60,000 bases of DNA from Hydractinia symbiolongicarpus. Its lineage: Eukaryota > Cnidaria > Hydrozoa > Anthoathecata > Hydractiniidae. The stretch's first letter is position 1, and every line of letters begins with the position of its first letter. Below, piece after piece: positions 30,003 to 42,764 of the stretch. Both the position numbers and the translations under genes were made by a program. Where the stretch lies: the NCBI RefSeq assembly GCF_029227915.1, contig NC_079880.1:12553501-12613500 (forward strand), written 5' to 3'. The notes under the pieces were generated by a model, which ran no database searches, was not told the DNA's origin, and worked only from the letters and a program-made list of their open reading frames with translations.

Positions 30003-32614
30003 TTATTCCCCTGTGGATGCTAGGCGGTAGTGGCCTCTGGCAAGCGTTGTAATCTGGTCCGGTTGTACGATACGTTTATCGTCTGCCCTGTTGAGTGCCA
30101 ACTTGTTCACCTCTTCGGTATAGACCTTATGGCCTTTGTTTTAAATAAGCACTTGGCCTTTGTAGATGTCAAAGCCCTCTTCCAGACACCGCTTGTAGTC
30201 ATCGAAGGTTATCGACTTCTTGGTTACGCATCTTTTGACGCCCTTCGCTTTCCTGTCACCGCCATCTTTGGTAAGTCTCTTATAGGCATAGAGTTTGGCT
30301 CTGAGGGTGATGTACTCTGTCATGATTTTGCCGCCTAATTCATCCTTCATCAAACCTACCACCTTCTTGTTCTTCCCTATAGGGAGAGGCCTTCCTTAAT
30401 TGATATCAAAAGCACTTGTATCGAAGCGTGCCTCAACATCGTTTCCAATATCCTCATAAAAGTCGTGGGTTCGTATATGGTACACAAAGCTGTCCGTATC
30501 CATGTAACAGATCCGCAGCTTGCTACCGTACTTAACCTGCATGTAGTTATAATGGAATTCATACATCACCTTTTTTGACATGTCCAATATAGTCTGGCCT
30601 ATATATACGGGCTTATTCATCTTGACGTCGGTCTTGCCCATTTCAACACCTATCAGATGCTCCCTGAACCTGCTACCACCATTGAAATTTGGTTTCATTG
30701 CAAGCTTCATATATTTGTCCTCATTGGTGACCAGCTGGATGTTGCGGTGGTTCCGGATATTCTACATCGTTTTGCCGAAGACGCTGAAATTTATCAGCTT
30801 ATAAAAATCTTTTTCAAACTCGTTCTTCGCGTTAGTTCTCAAATTTGTGTTGTGATCGATGTACCCTTTCAACCATGCCTTCTGATTGAATCGGATAACC
30901 CTTTGTACTTTCTTGAGCTCAAGCCCGTGCTTTAGAGCCTCGTGAAGTGCCCTAATATGTACCACATATTTCCGCCTGTCCTCCAAATTCGGTACTAATT
31001 TCTCGACCTTGTGGACTGTCCTGTGTTCAGGCAGGAACGGCAGCTCATTATGTTTATCGTGTAACTTTTTAGTGTAATCGATATCTGCCTCTAATATGTA
31101 CCCATGCTTGTTGTCATCAACGGGCTTTCCGATCCGCATTTCAGTGAATGCATCAACATTCCGCACACATTTAAAGCCATCTGTTGGGAGATCCTGTCTC
31201 ATCGCCCAGCCATATAGATCATTGGCGTCCAGATATTGGAGGTAGGAGGACTCCTAATTGGGTTATACTGCTCTCCCATGCACTTGTTATTGGCTTTGGC
31301 ATACCGGTGTACGGCCTGAGTTATACCTCCTCGGATACCTTTTTCGAACATCAGGACCATGTCGGGATCGGTGAGAAGCTCTAGCGTTATACCCGTAAAT
31401 TTCAGGGCTGCCTTCCCGGCCAACCCGGGTGCAGAGTAGAATAGCAGCTAATAGCAGGACGTCTGTTGTCAGGTACACATCCTGGTAGTCTCCCATGGTA
31501 ACATCATCACTCCCTGGGGTAATACAATTCCATACCATTTTCGCGTATTGATAATCCTCATCGCTTATCCCATCCATATTAAGCTTGCTGTAGAAGGCGT
31601 CCTTGAGAGGTAACCCTGTCTCCTCAAATCGCTGCCATCCATCCATGTATTCATAGGGGTACATGCCCTTTCTGCACATGAGCTTAAACAAGTCATTCTT
31701 GGTGAAAAACCAACGAAGATTTTTACACTGGTCATCGCTGAGGTTGCTTGCCAATTTGTTCAGTGATGATGGCATGAATCGGCAACTATCGATAACCGTA
31801 TAACCGACACCCAATGTCCTGAGTGTCGTACCTCTCGCTGAATTCCCGTATGAAGAGATGGGCACCCCGAAAGGTTATGAAAGATCACTGGGATATGGCC
31901 GGCTATCTTGTATTTGAGGTTGCATATTGCGTGCGCTGCGCCTCTATACAGACTTGTATAGTGGCAGTGATCCCTGACTTTACGGTTATTCTCATAATTA
32001 TCAAAGGGTTTTAGGCAGATATGGCAGTGCGTGTCCTCGTCATGTTCCCTTTTAGGTCCTTCGTTAGTTTGGTCATGGGCTGCTGGGGGTATGTATTATA
32101 ACGCCTTTTCACCTCATTCTCTGGGTGGTTCACGAAGCGGGTGACGCTGTCCTCACCCCTATATATCCCTTTTATAGGATCCAGTACATCTCCATAAGCA
32201 AAGGTACTATAGGTGCACCAGCCGGATGGTACATGCTTGCTTAGCCTTTCCGTCTTGGTATCCCTTGCATCTTCTACCAGGACTAGCAGACTCTCGAAGT
32301 CTGCATATATGGCAAAGGATACCTTGAATTGCTGTTGGCCATCCCTATAATATAGCCACTTTTTAGCCTCATTTGGCATTGTGATCTTGACTGCCTCGTG
32401 ATCGATGCAGTACCTATAGTGCTTGTCCCTCGATTCAGCCGTGGGAAAACCCTGTTGACATGAAAGGCAGAAGTGCATTGGGTTCCTATTCTTTGAAGGA
32501 TTTTAGATATTGTAAAGTCACTCCGGGGCAGTGCCAGATTTTCCAAACCTGTTTTAATTTGGGCAAACATCCTATCCAGCACATCATCCACGCCGCTACG
32601 AATGACATATGCAA
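30003..32614 (-). pseudogene. Polinton DNA polymerase B, copy B
   Basis: It has the lesions common to all copies plus its own: a TAG at 30762-30764 inside motif B, a frame change near 31252, and a 448-bp deletion at 32498/32499 with AG microhomology that removes the region before the zinc-finger-like segment. Exo I and motif C remain readable (motif C near 30485-30505). Confidence 0.9.
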
Positions 32615-32862
32615 AGCGAACCAGCCCGCCTAGGCGAGATGAAATTAACAATAGATTTAAAAAAATTCTCAGCAATTATTTAAAGTTTGAAATATATTCT
32701 TTTGTCTTCATTGTTTATGAAACTTTTGTGAAATGTAAACAACTTTTCCATCCCGGCTGGCCGAGATGTAAAAAACTTCATATGAACACGAGATGAAAAT
32801 CACCTCGGCTACCCGAGGCAACCTGCCTAACCGAGCCAGCCCGCGTCCATGTGAACAGTCCC
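32615..32862. mobile_element. Foldback MITE, copy B
   Basis: Same junction element as 4689-4936, with several point differences (e.g. ACAGTCCC for ACAGCCCC at the end). Confidence 0.55.
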
Positions 32863-33553
32863 TGAGACGCTGCTATAAGTGCAACCAACAAGGGCATATT
32901 GCGAAAAACTGTAAAAATGACCCTACAACGAGTTCATTAGCAGCCGGAAAAGGTGATGCAGATATAGCTGAAATTGGCCCAGATCAACTGACGATGGTTA
33001 AAATTATATTTGGAGGTAAATTAATTAACTTTTTGTATGATACAGGGTCACAATTTACGATTATTACCAAGAGGACATATAAAAGTTTGGCTCACAAGCC
33101 ACCACTTATGCCTATAGGTCGAAACGGATCAGGAGTGTACGGAAATAAATTTTCATTTGAGGGGATGACATATTTAAATTTAAGGTTTGAAAGAAACAGT
33201 GGATGAGAGTTCGTGTTGGAGTACGAGCCGGTTTTGGCTTCTGCGGCTGTTGAGGGTAATATATTTGGCGCCAAGACCGAAAATAAGTTTAAGAGTTGTA
33301 CGAGACATCTAGGAAATATTTCGATTATTTACACGACCAAAAATGATGAGAAAGTTCGCTTGACGTGTTTTAAAGAAAAATCACTCTCCACCGCCGCATT
33401 TGTAAAGTAGCGAGAGCAACCGTTATTCAGCATGGTAGTATACAGGTGGTAAAGAGCAAAATTGGTAATGCCCAAAGTCTGCGATCACAACTAACAGAAA
33501 ATGATTTCTTTTGTTTAGAAGATAGTTCAGAAAATGTAGACATTTTTGAGTGA
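32863..33553 (+). pseudogene. gag/aspartic protease fragment, copy B
   Basis: Zinc knuckle and DTGS active-site region are intact. The shared TGA lies at 33204-33206 and the tail continues to TGA 33551-33553. There is no further retrotransposon sequence. Confidence 0.72.
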
Positions 33554-34040
33554 GAGAATGCGTGTACCCTTAGGCCCATTTGATTTTCAATTTAATTGAA
33601 AATCAAAAATCGAAATGTTGGTACTAATTCATGTTTTTTGAATTTCGAAATTCAAAATTTATAAACTAAAATTCAAATATTTTAAAAGAAAAAAAATTTG
33701 AAAATTGAAAATCAAAACTAAAAATCAAAAATTAAAAATCATTTTACTCCTGCATAGAGTTTTTTATTAGGAGCGTTTCATAAGGAGCTAAGATTGGTGT
33801 CCAAAGTTTTCAGGAAGTCCTGAGACTGCCAGGCAGATATGTTCTTTTTATTACCAATATCGTTTCAATTGACTTTTGTTTGATATGCGTCTATTCTCTT
33901 TGTCTTCTTTTGTTAAAAAAGATCTGGAAATATAAGTTTATGCTAATCTAAGAATGGTTGAGATCAAATATTTACAGAGTCCCTTAATTTTATAGGAGAA
34001 ATTTAAAAAATGTAACTACACGAATCAGAAGCAATATTAA
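33554..34040. other. AT-rich spacer, copy B
   Basis: Homologous to 5628-6180 but with a deletion of about 60 bp near 33744 that both A and C lack. No gene seen. Confidence 0.6.
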
Positions 34041-35345
34041 TATTCATTCCTCTTACACGCATTAGGTTCGGCTATGGCTATTCAGGTTCAGGATTTTTTT
34101 ATATTCCGGTTTAGTCTTTTTTTATTCAGCATGTTTTATTTATTCAGCATTTTTTTATTCAGCCATAGGAAATGCTATTCAGGCTCGTTACTCAGTCCCT
34201 TCATGGCGCGGAAAACCAGTCGACGCGAATATAGATGCTGGTCTCCAATATGTACGGTGTTTGCGCAAACGCAGCAGAGAATAGACCAATGAGCATGGAC
34301 TCGACGTGTTAGATTTGTTTAGGCTAGGGAGGGCACCACTCGTACTTCTTCGATAGGCGTAGATGGTGTAGTGGTAGTGCATTCGACTTGTAATCATAAG
34401 GTTTCAGGTTCGAGTCCCCACTCCGGCGCACTTGAAATGCTGTGTTGTCTGTTTATTTGGTGCCATCTACTGGCCGCTAGCCGGCTTGTGTGACAGGCAA
34501 GCTAGTGAGAGCAATGCTATACATACCTCTGGCGGTAATGTAATATAGTTACAGTCGGAGGGAAGAAAGAGCCAAACCGTTAGGATGGAATCTCCAACGA
34601 CGTTAAAACTTCCCGTAACTTACTTACTTACTTACTTAACTGCCATACAAGTACGTTTTACCCGCCCATATTAGTCCTGACCAAGCACGGGACCCCATAT
34701 CGTCCAGCCGCAACACCAAAAGTCTTCTACACGATGGTAGCTTTATAATAGTTTTCGCATTGTAAAGATACTAATTAATCGCAAAAATTCATCTATGTCG
34801 TCATGCATGACGAAACTGTAGTGTCCATCTATGTGCCAGAGACAGTCTCGGATTTTTTGGATCGATGTCGGGTGGAATTTTTCGAATACGGCGTTGTTGG
34901 ACTGTACGACCAAGCGACTTTAAATGGCTGAACATTATGAATTACCATGATTCAAAATAAAATTTAACATGATGTTGCGCAATTCATTTTTGGAAATATC
35001 AAAGAATCTACTCATTTCCTCCAAGCCATACTCTTTTACCCTTCTGTAAATCATACCTCTAGAAACTAGCATATCTGCAGTTGTTGACTAGGAAGTCCTA
35101 AATTGCGGAGACTGGATAACTTCATCAAAAGGGAACACAGAAGCTTCTGGCAAAACGTCTGTGGTTAGGTCCGCCACTATTAATAACTTGCATGACCACG
35201 AGAAATCAAAGAAATAATTATCGATACCAGAACAGCCCCTTGTTTTTTAATTCAAAAAAAACAACAAAATGTTTCACTAGATGATGAAAAAAACAATGCT
35301 GAACGTGAATGTATGCTAAACCTGAATATAACAAAATGCTGAACC
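34041..35345. mobile_element. 1.3-kb insertion with GCTGAACCTGAA-type ends, only in copy B
   Basis: Absent from A and C, where GAAGCAATATTAAT continues almost directly into TAATGGCTGAACCTG. The ends contain short repeats in opposite orientation (ATTCAGCAT..., left; ATGCTGAACCTGAA, right), suggesting an inverted-repeat element with degenerate minisatellite-like ends. It carries the SINE at 34355-34640. No coding sequence is recognised; the frame at 35218-35466 is probably chance. Confidence 0.5.
34355..34640 (+). mobile_element. tRNA-derived SINE
   Basis: The 5' part resembles a tRNA with A box TGGTGTAGTGG (34364-34374), anticodon-loop region CTTGTAA (Thr-like, anticodon TGT) and B box GGTTCGAGTCC (34407-34417). 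A body of about 200 bp follows, with a GACGTTAAAAC stretch near the 3' end and a (TTAC)n tail at 34617-34639. The mismatched stems argue against a working tRNA. Such elements are moved by LINE proteins that recognise the 3' tail. Confidence 0.75.
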
Positions 35346-35463
35346 TGAAAAGTAATGGCTGAACCTGATTCCAAAATTCTGATCTAAATATTGCTACAAA
35401 AAAACAACCATAAATACTACGTCTGGAAAACATTCGCACTGGCAACTTACAACAACAAAGAAA

Positions 35464-36731
35464 CAACCTCGTCCCAAGGCCTTTTTTTCACTTCTTTATA
35501 TTACGGCGGTGTTATATGATAAATCAGACGATCTTTTACCTATTACGACCAAAATGTATTTTAACTTTAGCTCATTATTAATGATGTTAGTTCTTTAACC
35601 GCGAAATATATCTATCTATCTAAAGCGCTCTTTCTTGAGAACGCCGTCCCAATATCATCAAGAAAATCAAACTGCTACAAAACTACGAAAGAATTATACT
35701 GCACTGAGCTTCTTAGGGGCTGTTCACATGGAGGCGGGCTGGCTCGGTTAGGCGGACTGGCTCGCCAGCCCTCCATATGAACAGCCCCTTAATCTCTTTC
35801 GGAGAAGTTAAAAAATGAGTAACAGGGAATTAACAAGGAGTAATTTAAAATTAAACTCGTTTATGATGGTTTGGAGGAAATTTATTAGTGTTTTTTCTAC
35901 AGGTCACGATCGAGAACACAAGTCACTTGCAGACCAGTTAAAGAAATGTCCTCAAAACGCTACGCAGCAAAATTGTAAATAAGCCTTTCCTTTTTTTAAT
36001 TTTTGCCACTTGAAAACAAAATTTTTGCGGTCAGAATACTCATCGCGCCTTTTGATTGGTTACTTGTATCATTTTTTCTTTATGTGACCATTATCGAAAA
36101 AACTTAATTCTTGTTTTGAGCTACGATCACCCGAACAAACATAATTAAATTTCGTACTATTTAAGATTATTCGGTGGCACGTGGATTAATCCACAGATTT
36201 TCTCATCCTCTTTATAATGCGTTTTGTCCGTGTGTCTCGAACCTTGCAGTACCATATCGTGCAGAGACAGACGACGGCTATTATTAAAACGACGGTAAGA
36301 AGATTTGTTGGAAAAAAGACTTTTTAACTTAGAAACTTATTAATATCAAGGATTGGTTAAAAATCTGTGGGGAAGTTGTGATGTCATTCCACTTTGCTGT
36401 TGTGCACATGTAAACAAATTATACAGAATTATTTTTTGTCTTATTTTGATTAGTCCTCCAAAATCTAATGCGCAAGCGATTAAGGCGCCAAAGTTGGATT
36501 TAACTTTGTGACCTGAGGTGTAGCTCATTATTTGCGCCGAATCAGCGGCAATATCTTTTCACTGCGCATGCGTTGCGCCATATGAGTCGACGCTTTTTGC
36601 GCTATAGCGATAAAAGTTGAAGAAAATCATGTGGCAAAGCATTTAATCTTTTAAAAGCATTGCACCTATATTTAAACCTAACCAGCTGCGTATGCAGCAG
36701 CAAAAGAAGATCAGCCCTGGGATCGAGGTTG
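35464..36731. mobile_element. Inverted-repeat element, CAACCTCG ends, copy B
   Basis: Same element as 6302-7523, here containing the 65-bp palindrome at 35716-35788 and a deletion near 36308. Confidence 0.55.
35716..35788. mobile_element. Short palindromic MITE, only in copy B
   Basis: GGGGCTGTTCACATGG...CCATATGAACAGCCCC, about 73 bp, nearly palindromic. Copies A (6554-6561) and C (59029-59036) have just GGGGCCCC here, i.e. exactly the outer four bases of each arm. The end sequence matches the foldback element next to the polymerase. Confidence 0.75.
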
Positions 36732-36782
36732 TAGGCAGATGACGTCGCTCATTCTAGAAACTGTTCCACAATTAGAATGTTT

Positions 36783-37790
36783 AGCTATGGTTCTCTCGGC
36801 TGAGGACATGCTCGGCGTGACAATTTTATAATCTGAATAATGAGAAGAAAAATAGAAATGATGTACAGTATTTTATTTTTGAAGAGAATCAAAGAGTACG
36901 TACAATCTTTTGATGAAGAAACTACAAACTTTCTTTCGGCTTCTTCTAAAATTGTTATTTTGGCTTGACCAATTTTTTTCTTTATGCTCCATTTTTATGG
37001 TGTGGTGTGAACCAGACTTTATTGCACTCTTATACATGCGAATAGACCTTTCCCGAATTTCCTAATTATGCCAAACTCAATTAAAAGAGATCGATGCTAA
37101 AAATTATACTTAATTTAAAGTTTCTTATTAAAAGGAAGAAAAAAATTACCTAATGTCGTAAATTTGGTAGCTGAAAATTGCAGTCAAACCCTTCATATAG
37201 TCAAGCTTTCTAAGAATACCCTCGTTTTCAAAATAATTCTTTTCTTCAAATCTAAATAAAATCCAACCAGAATATTATATTGCTTTAAAAACTTCAGTTT
37301 TGCCAAGATAGTTTGATATTCTATCATCTGAATATCCTTATTTAAAAAGCATAGAACCCGAGCTCAACCCCAGCACCTTTTACCGTGGCGGTGAAGTGGA
37401 CTAGAACTATCAAAAAGCGCAGCACCATTAAGAAACAAATAGTCCTGGAAACGAGGTTGCATAGAATCATTATAAAAATTTTGGTTATGAAATTCAGGAA
37501 AGGTGTATCACCATAAGAATACCATTGTTAGCACTTACAAATTTACCGTTGGGTTATTGTCTGTTTACATGGAAAAAACAGTAGTATCAGTATGTTGACT
37601 GAAAGTTATATACTAAAATAGCAGGTGTGACTTTTGCATGTGACCCTTATCTATATTATAATGCTCGCGTATGTCTAACTGTTAGTCTGTGAACTAAAAT
37701 GCTGACTGAGAGTAGCGATGGGCGAACTCACGTAGATTTTTGCATAAAGACCAGTTTTATAATTATGAAGCGGCGTCAAACAGAAAATAG
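36783..37790. other. 1.0-kb segment only in copy B at the pogo site
   Basis: Replaces the pogo-type element of copy A between shared flanks ATTAGAATGTT and TAGTAGAAGTATTTATACC. No gene, terminal repeat or target duplication is evident. A CGAGGTTG motif near 37452-37459 recalls the CAACCTCG transposon ends. Confidence 0.5.
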
Positions 37791-39256
37791 CATAGTAGAA
37801 GTATTTATACCGATATGCACTTTATCGCATCACAACAAATGCAAAATGTTCTGAAAACGAGGTTGGTCCACTTGCCTTAAAAGAAGCTTCAAACGAATGC
37901 GAGCGTTGCTACCCTCATTGATTCCGGAAGGAGTTAATATTTAAGGTCACACCAGTTGACTCAATGTTTTGGTTAAATTTTCGTATAATTAGCTATCATA
38001 ATACGTGACAATGTATCTTTCAACGAAGACCAAGTGTTACAATACATTATATACAACATTGTAGCTGAGCCAGTATCCTTTCAAACAAAAAACCTGAAGT
38101 CTTAAAAGTATATGCCGGACTTGTAATTTAGTCAAAGAATAACAAATCAGTGTTTTTTTTGTAAACTATAAAATTAATGTGAGGATAAAGTTTTTCACTT
38201 GCTGTAAGATTAACCAAAAAAAGAAAATAATCGTATGTTGGGTGTTTTAGACTACTTTTTCGTGTTCCGGATACAGACTGTTGGAAAATAGGCTGTCTAT
38301 TCACGCAAATCACAGCTTTATAGGCGAAATGAAGTGACTTCCCTGCCTTGTTGGAAGATCGTGTGAACAAAAGAATTGAAACAGATGGCTACTTAGCAAA
38401 CAAATGTTATATATTCACTTCAATGCAACTGAGGCATTTTGTATCTTTTCTAACATGGGTTAGCGATAAGAGCATAAGAGAGGGTACTCATGAAGGAGAT
38501 AGTGGCTGGGTTGGTACGCCATGACTCTTTTATATTTAAATTTCACTCGTTCACCTAGACAACTATCGATACTCTAGTTCTTGCGCACTTCAATAATCAC
38601 GTTTGCTCATTGTTTTAAAGAAAACACACGGAAAAAACAAGAAAGGAATTGAAAAAAAAAGTTAACTGTGTTTTTTATTTAAAACTAATTTCTAATCGTT
38701 AGCTACATAACAAGTACTCCATATAAAAGTATTATAAAAATTTATGAAAAACATGCGCCATCTTGCTGCCGCGTCCCCTGAAATCTTCTGATCCTAATAT
38801 ATGAATAAGCAATGTGTTTTATTTTTCTCTCTTCTATGACTCTGGACCCTCATAAAGCCCCACTAACGGTCAATAATGATAACATTACCGATGCAATAAA
38901 ATACGGGCACACAGGGATGACTCACAAATCGGAAATTGTACCCAGACTTTCCAGAGTTCGGATTCTACACCACTTTCCTCCTTCCTGCGATAAAATGTTA
39001 AATAAAAAATAGTAGTATACAGGTATTGTCAAGTTCTGACATGGGAACAAATACATGTCAAATTAATTTCTTCATATTCTTCAAAAAATCAATGTTCTCA
39101 GGTAAAAATTAGTTAAAACTTAAATGATTCAACCCTTCCTAAACATTCTAACTTTCTAAACACTCATTAAATAACAAATAGGAACAACTACGTACAATTT
39201 GTATCTACAGTTATATGATCCGGAGTTCATACAACGTGATTTGGAGTAAAGCTTCG
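37791..39256. other. Non-coding spacer, copy B
   Basis: Homologous to 10504-12010, downstream of the membrane-protein gene. A small deletion near 39050 distinguishes it. No gene recognised. Confidence 0.5.
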
Positions 39257-41121
39257 TCAATTGTATTCTTGTAATTTGGAATAGGGAAGCTTAGAGCTTG
39301 AGGTATATGGCGGTGGCGCTGTCGTTTGCATATTATTTGATGTATTTACAACCATGATGTTGGCTGGTGACATTGCTGGTGCCATGACAAATTGTGTTCG
39401 TTGACGACGACGATAACAACGACAGCAACACGAGATTAATGCAATCACCAGTGCGATTGCTCCAACTATGATAACAATTCTTATCGGTTTTTTTTGTGAA
39501 TACCACCACACAAGGAATTCTAAAAAAGAGAACAAAATCTGTAAGTTGACACAGCTACAATATTATTGCTTCAATTGGACGTCACAAGGCTAGAGTAAAG
39601 CATTGCTATTTGAGATCTTTGATCTTTAAGACGACAGAAGTGGAAAACACTTAATTACAATGTACACAAGACAAATTCACTCTGAATAGCTTTGCACTAT
39701 AGAAATATATTTTTCAAATTCGTCGTGTAAAGCATACCTAACCAAAATTTGTCGTGTAAGGCTAAGCATAACTAGCACTAGAAACTTGCTTTCTTGGCCT
39801 TTCTTTGAGTAACTTACCGTTGCAATCATTGTGTGCAACACGTTGGTCCATAACTGGTATTGTTGCTGTGAAAATGAGGGTCTTTACTCGTAGGTTGATC
39901 TAAAAATTAAAAAATTCTAAAATAATCCGGTGGTTCCATTACGTCAAGATATGTATCGTTGGCAACGAAATTAGGATGTTTAAGCTGTTGTTGATTTTAA
40001 AAAGAAATATTTAGGGTATCATTAAGTCGGTAATTTCACGACGTCAGAAACCAATAATGAATTGCTATATAATTTGAGTCATGTGCATGCTTGGCTAGAT
40101 ATGTTAACGATGGCTATTGCAGGACAATAAAGCTTGGTCACCCGCATCAAAATAATCGAAGTTCTTGACTGGCTGGCAAAACAAACAGATTTGTGAATGT
40201 CTCAGGATTCTGGGTAATTCTGTTACCAACTATGCCCACATGCTGCATTTATAAGTTTTAATCACTTTTTTGCGCCTTTTTTTGCGCCCCTTTTCGCCCT
40301 TTCTTACTCCTAGATTTGTGAGCTCCCCTCGAACTTTTTAGTTTACGCAAACTTATAAATTCCAGCATAGAGGAATGTTTGTTATTATTTTTTTTCATGG
40401 CCAAAAATACCATGAGGTTACAAGGAGAAATGTACTTTATTACTTCTGCATGTAAGCAGAGCTAAATAAGAAGAAACGCCGATGCCTCTTTATTAACCAA
40501 GTTGCCAATGCACGTACCTTTTCATGTACAACATTTTTAAACGACTTAATCTTTCAAAAAATAAAGGAAATAGTAAACATTAGCCAGACTAAAGGAAGTA
40601 AGTGAAGAAAAAAAAAGGACAAACAACAGGAATAATTAAAAAAAAAGTTCACAAAGCAGAACATGAAATATCAAGAGAAGGACAGACATTTAAGACATAT
40701 AACATACCTTTATGTGTATGTTATCGTTAGAGTCATCTTTCAACTGAACATTAATGTACAGACCAGCCAGTCCACCAAGTGATGCTCCGGGGATTGGAAT
40801 ATCTGTTGAAGAGTCAAATTCTTTTTCATAACTAAGTTCTATCGCTTCAATGGTCAGTTCAATTTTAATTTTTGGTGGCTTGCAATTTACCAATGTTACA
40901 CCAACACTTGTAGTTTTTCCATCAACTTCACTTTCGCATTTATAAGACAATCCATCTTGTGTGCAACCACCCAAAGTTTCTAAAAATAAAAAATATTCCG
41001 TTTATCATCCCATCTGTGTTTTTTTATCTGGTTCCTTCATAATATATATACCTTTAGCAACCACAAGTATTAAAACAACTTCACAACAAAATTTCCACAC
41101 GTTCGCCATCTTAACATTCAT
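39257..41121 (-). CDS. Type I membrane protein with PPPY tail, copy B
   Basis: Exons 41121-41052, 40979-40708, 39899-39818 and 39519-39257; splice sites, exon lengths (70, 272, 82, 263 bp) and frame are the same as in copy A. I count five amino-acid differences (S124F, E133Q, C177Y, S183T, M207T) and at least four silent ones. Signal peptide, transmembrane helix, PPPY and YSKL are all kept. The loss of one Cys in the juxtamembrane cluster might change palmitoylation, if the cluster is used that way. Retention of two intact copies among decayed transposons supports a functional gene. Confidence 0.75.
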
Positions 41122-42173
41122 GAAAAGCTGGCACAAAATAAAGGCGTATGGTTCATGCCACAAATTGTTCTATTATATTCTCAGAAGGGAACAATGGACG
41201 TCTGTGCTTATTGGTTTACACTTACCATTAAAAATTAAAAAATAATAATGGTCACTATACTACAGTTAAAATTAATACGTTAACGTAACACAAAGTAGAC
41301 TTAAATTTCGTACCCAGGTTATATTTTACATACTGAATCAACCTCGTTTCCCGGACTTTTTGTCTCTTATTGGCGCTGCGCTTATTTATAGGTCTGACGA
41401 AGAAGATCCTGGATTGGTCGAGACTTTTCACCTAATTATGCGAAAGATAAAACGTCACTCGGTCTGTGAAATATTCATGCTGAGATTAACTGTAAACAAT
41501 AAAGATAGCCGACACTGTGCATACATGTTTTGTTTCAAAGAAAAATATTTTGCCAAAAAAAATCTAGAATTTCAATTAGATTGAAATACCTAGTTTACTC
41601 TTCACTTAGATGTACTTGTGGGTAGCTACATGCTGCTTACGATCAGATTAATAATAGCAACCAGCCATGACAATGCCTAGCTAGCTAAAACAAGCGTGTC
41701 AAAAGATAGGTACAGATAGATAGGTACTACTTTGTTAATTATTATTATTATTACTACTGAACATTAGAATATAAAGTAAGCGTAGCTAGCTACATAAACG
41801 AAAACACAGATAAGGGATTGCATGTATTTGCCATGCTGATTAAACTGATTTTACCTATTGCAGGAGATTATAAAGCTATATTATATATATACATAGAGCT
41901 CGCTATATTAAAACACAAAACAACGTTCACAAAAATATTTAGCAATATTGATTTACTAATGACTGAAATTGTCAAGATTTGCTATAGCTTAAATATTACA
42001 TCATAATTTATGCAGCTAATTAACTCTGAAATTTTTTAAATGTTAATAGCTTGAGAACAAAAAGAGTATTTTAAAGAAATTAAAAAGACTTGTTAACCAA
42101 CATTTAGAGCTTTATAATATAAGCCCAACATAACTTTATACATTGGGTTCCCTTTAATATTTTTGTCGTATTC
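41122..42173. other. Upstream region of membrane-protein gene, copy B
   Basis: Matches 13879-14929. No separate gene supported. Confidence 0.45.
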
Positions 42174-42182
42174 CTTCACTGC
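42174..42182 (+). other. Empty insertion site CTTCACTGC
   Basis: Single copy of the 9 bp that is duplicated around the 2785-bp element in copy A; flanks match on both sides. Confidence 0.9.
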
Positions 42183-42690
42183 ATCACTAATCCCAAACAA
42201 GCTCTCATCTGCCTCAAACTTCCACTGTTCCAAGTTCAATACAGCAGCAGAAAAACAATTTCATACAAGTATTCTACCTGACCATTTAGAGTGGAATTTA
42301 GGTGTTGACCAAAACAATATTCTTTTCATTTTTAACTAGGAAAGGTCAGCAAGTAAATGAAAAATAATTGATTTTCCAATTCTACTAGGCAAAAGTGCCA
42401 CCACACAATTGCCCTTAAACAAAAGCCTCGAAATATATAATTTGCTTTGGTTTCAGGCAAAATGTAAAATATATATTCGCTTTAAAACATCAATATATAC
42501 TTTACAGTCATCACAACCTAAGTCTTCCCGGTACATTCTTTACTAAGAAGTTACGTTTCCACCGATCACAATAAAGTCCGGACCCTAATAATTAAATTGA
42601 AACTCGCTCACTAAAGACTAGGGAGCAAACCGGATAAACGAGACACGAGTGCATTAATTAGAAATTTGCGAAAATTACAGATTTTTTGCC

Positions 42691-42764
42691 AGTCTTTATC
42701 AGGGCCATGTTTGTCCCGCCGTCCAATATGCAAAAAGAGACAACAGGACCTGGTATCGAGGTTG
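42691..42764 (+). mobile_element. Solo transposon end, CGAGGTTG family, copy B
   Basis: Counterpart of 18241-18314. Confidence 0.5.

Larger units (their letters stand above)
23539..32614. mobile_element. Polinton remnant P2
   Basis: The fullest remnant in copy phase A to B, 9.1 kb against 15-20 kb for typical Polintons. The plus-strand block (Cys-repeat HNH, coiled-coil membrane protein, integrase) converges on a minus-strand block from polymerase to BRO-like protein. No major or minor capsid or cysteine protease gene is visible. The left end abuts Helitron A3, the right end is cut by a foldback element, and no terminal inverted repeat was found. Confidence 0.85.

Noticed and set aside
34359-34430. 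Functional tRNA-Thr gene
   Set aside because: A and B boxes are present but stems are poorly paired and the sequence runs into a SINE body with a simple-repeat tail.
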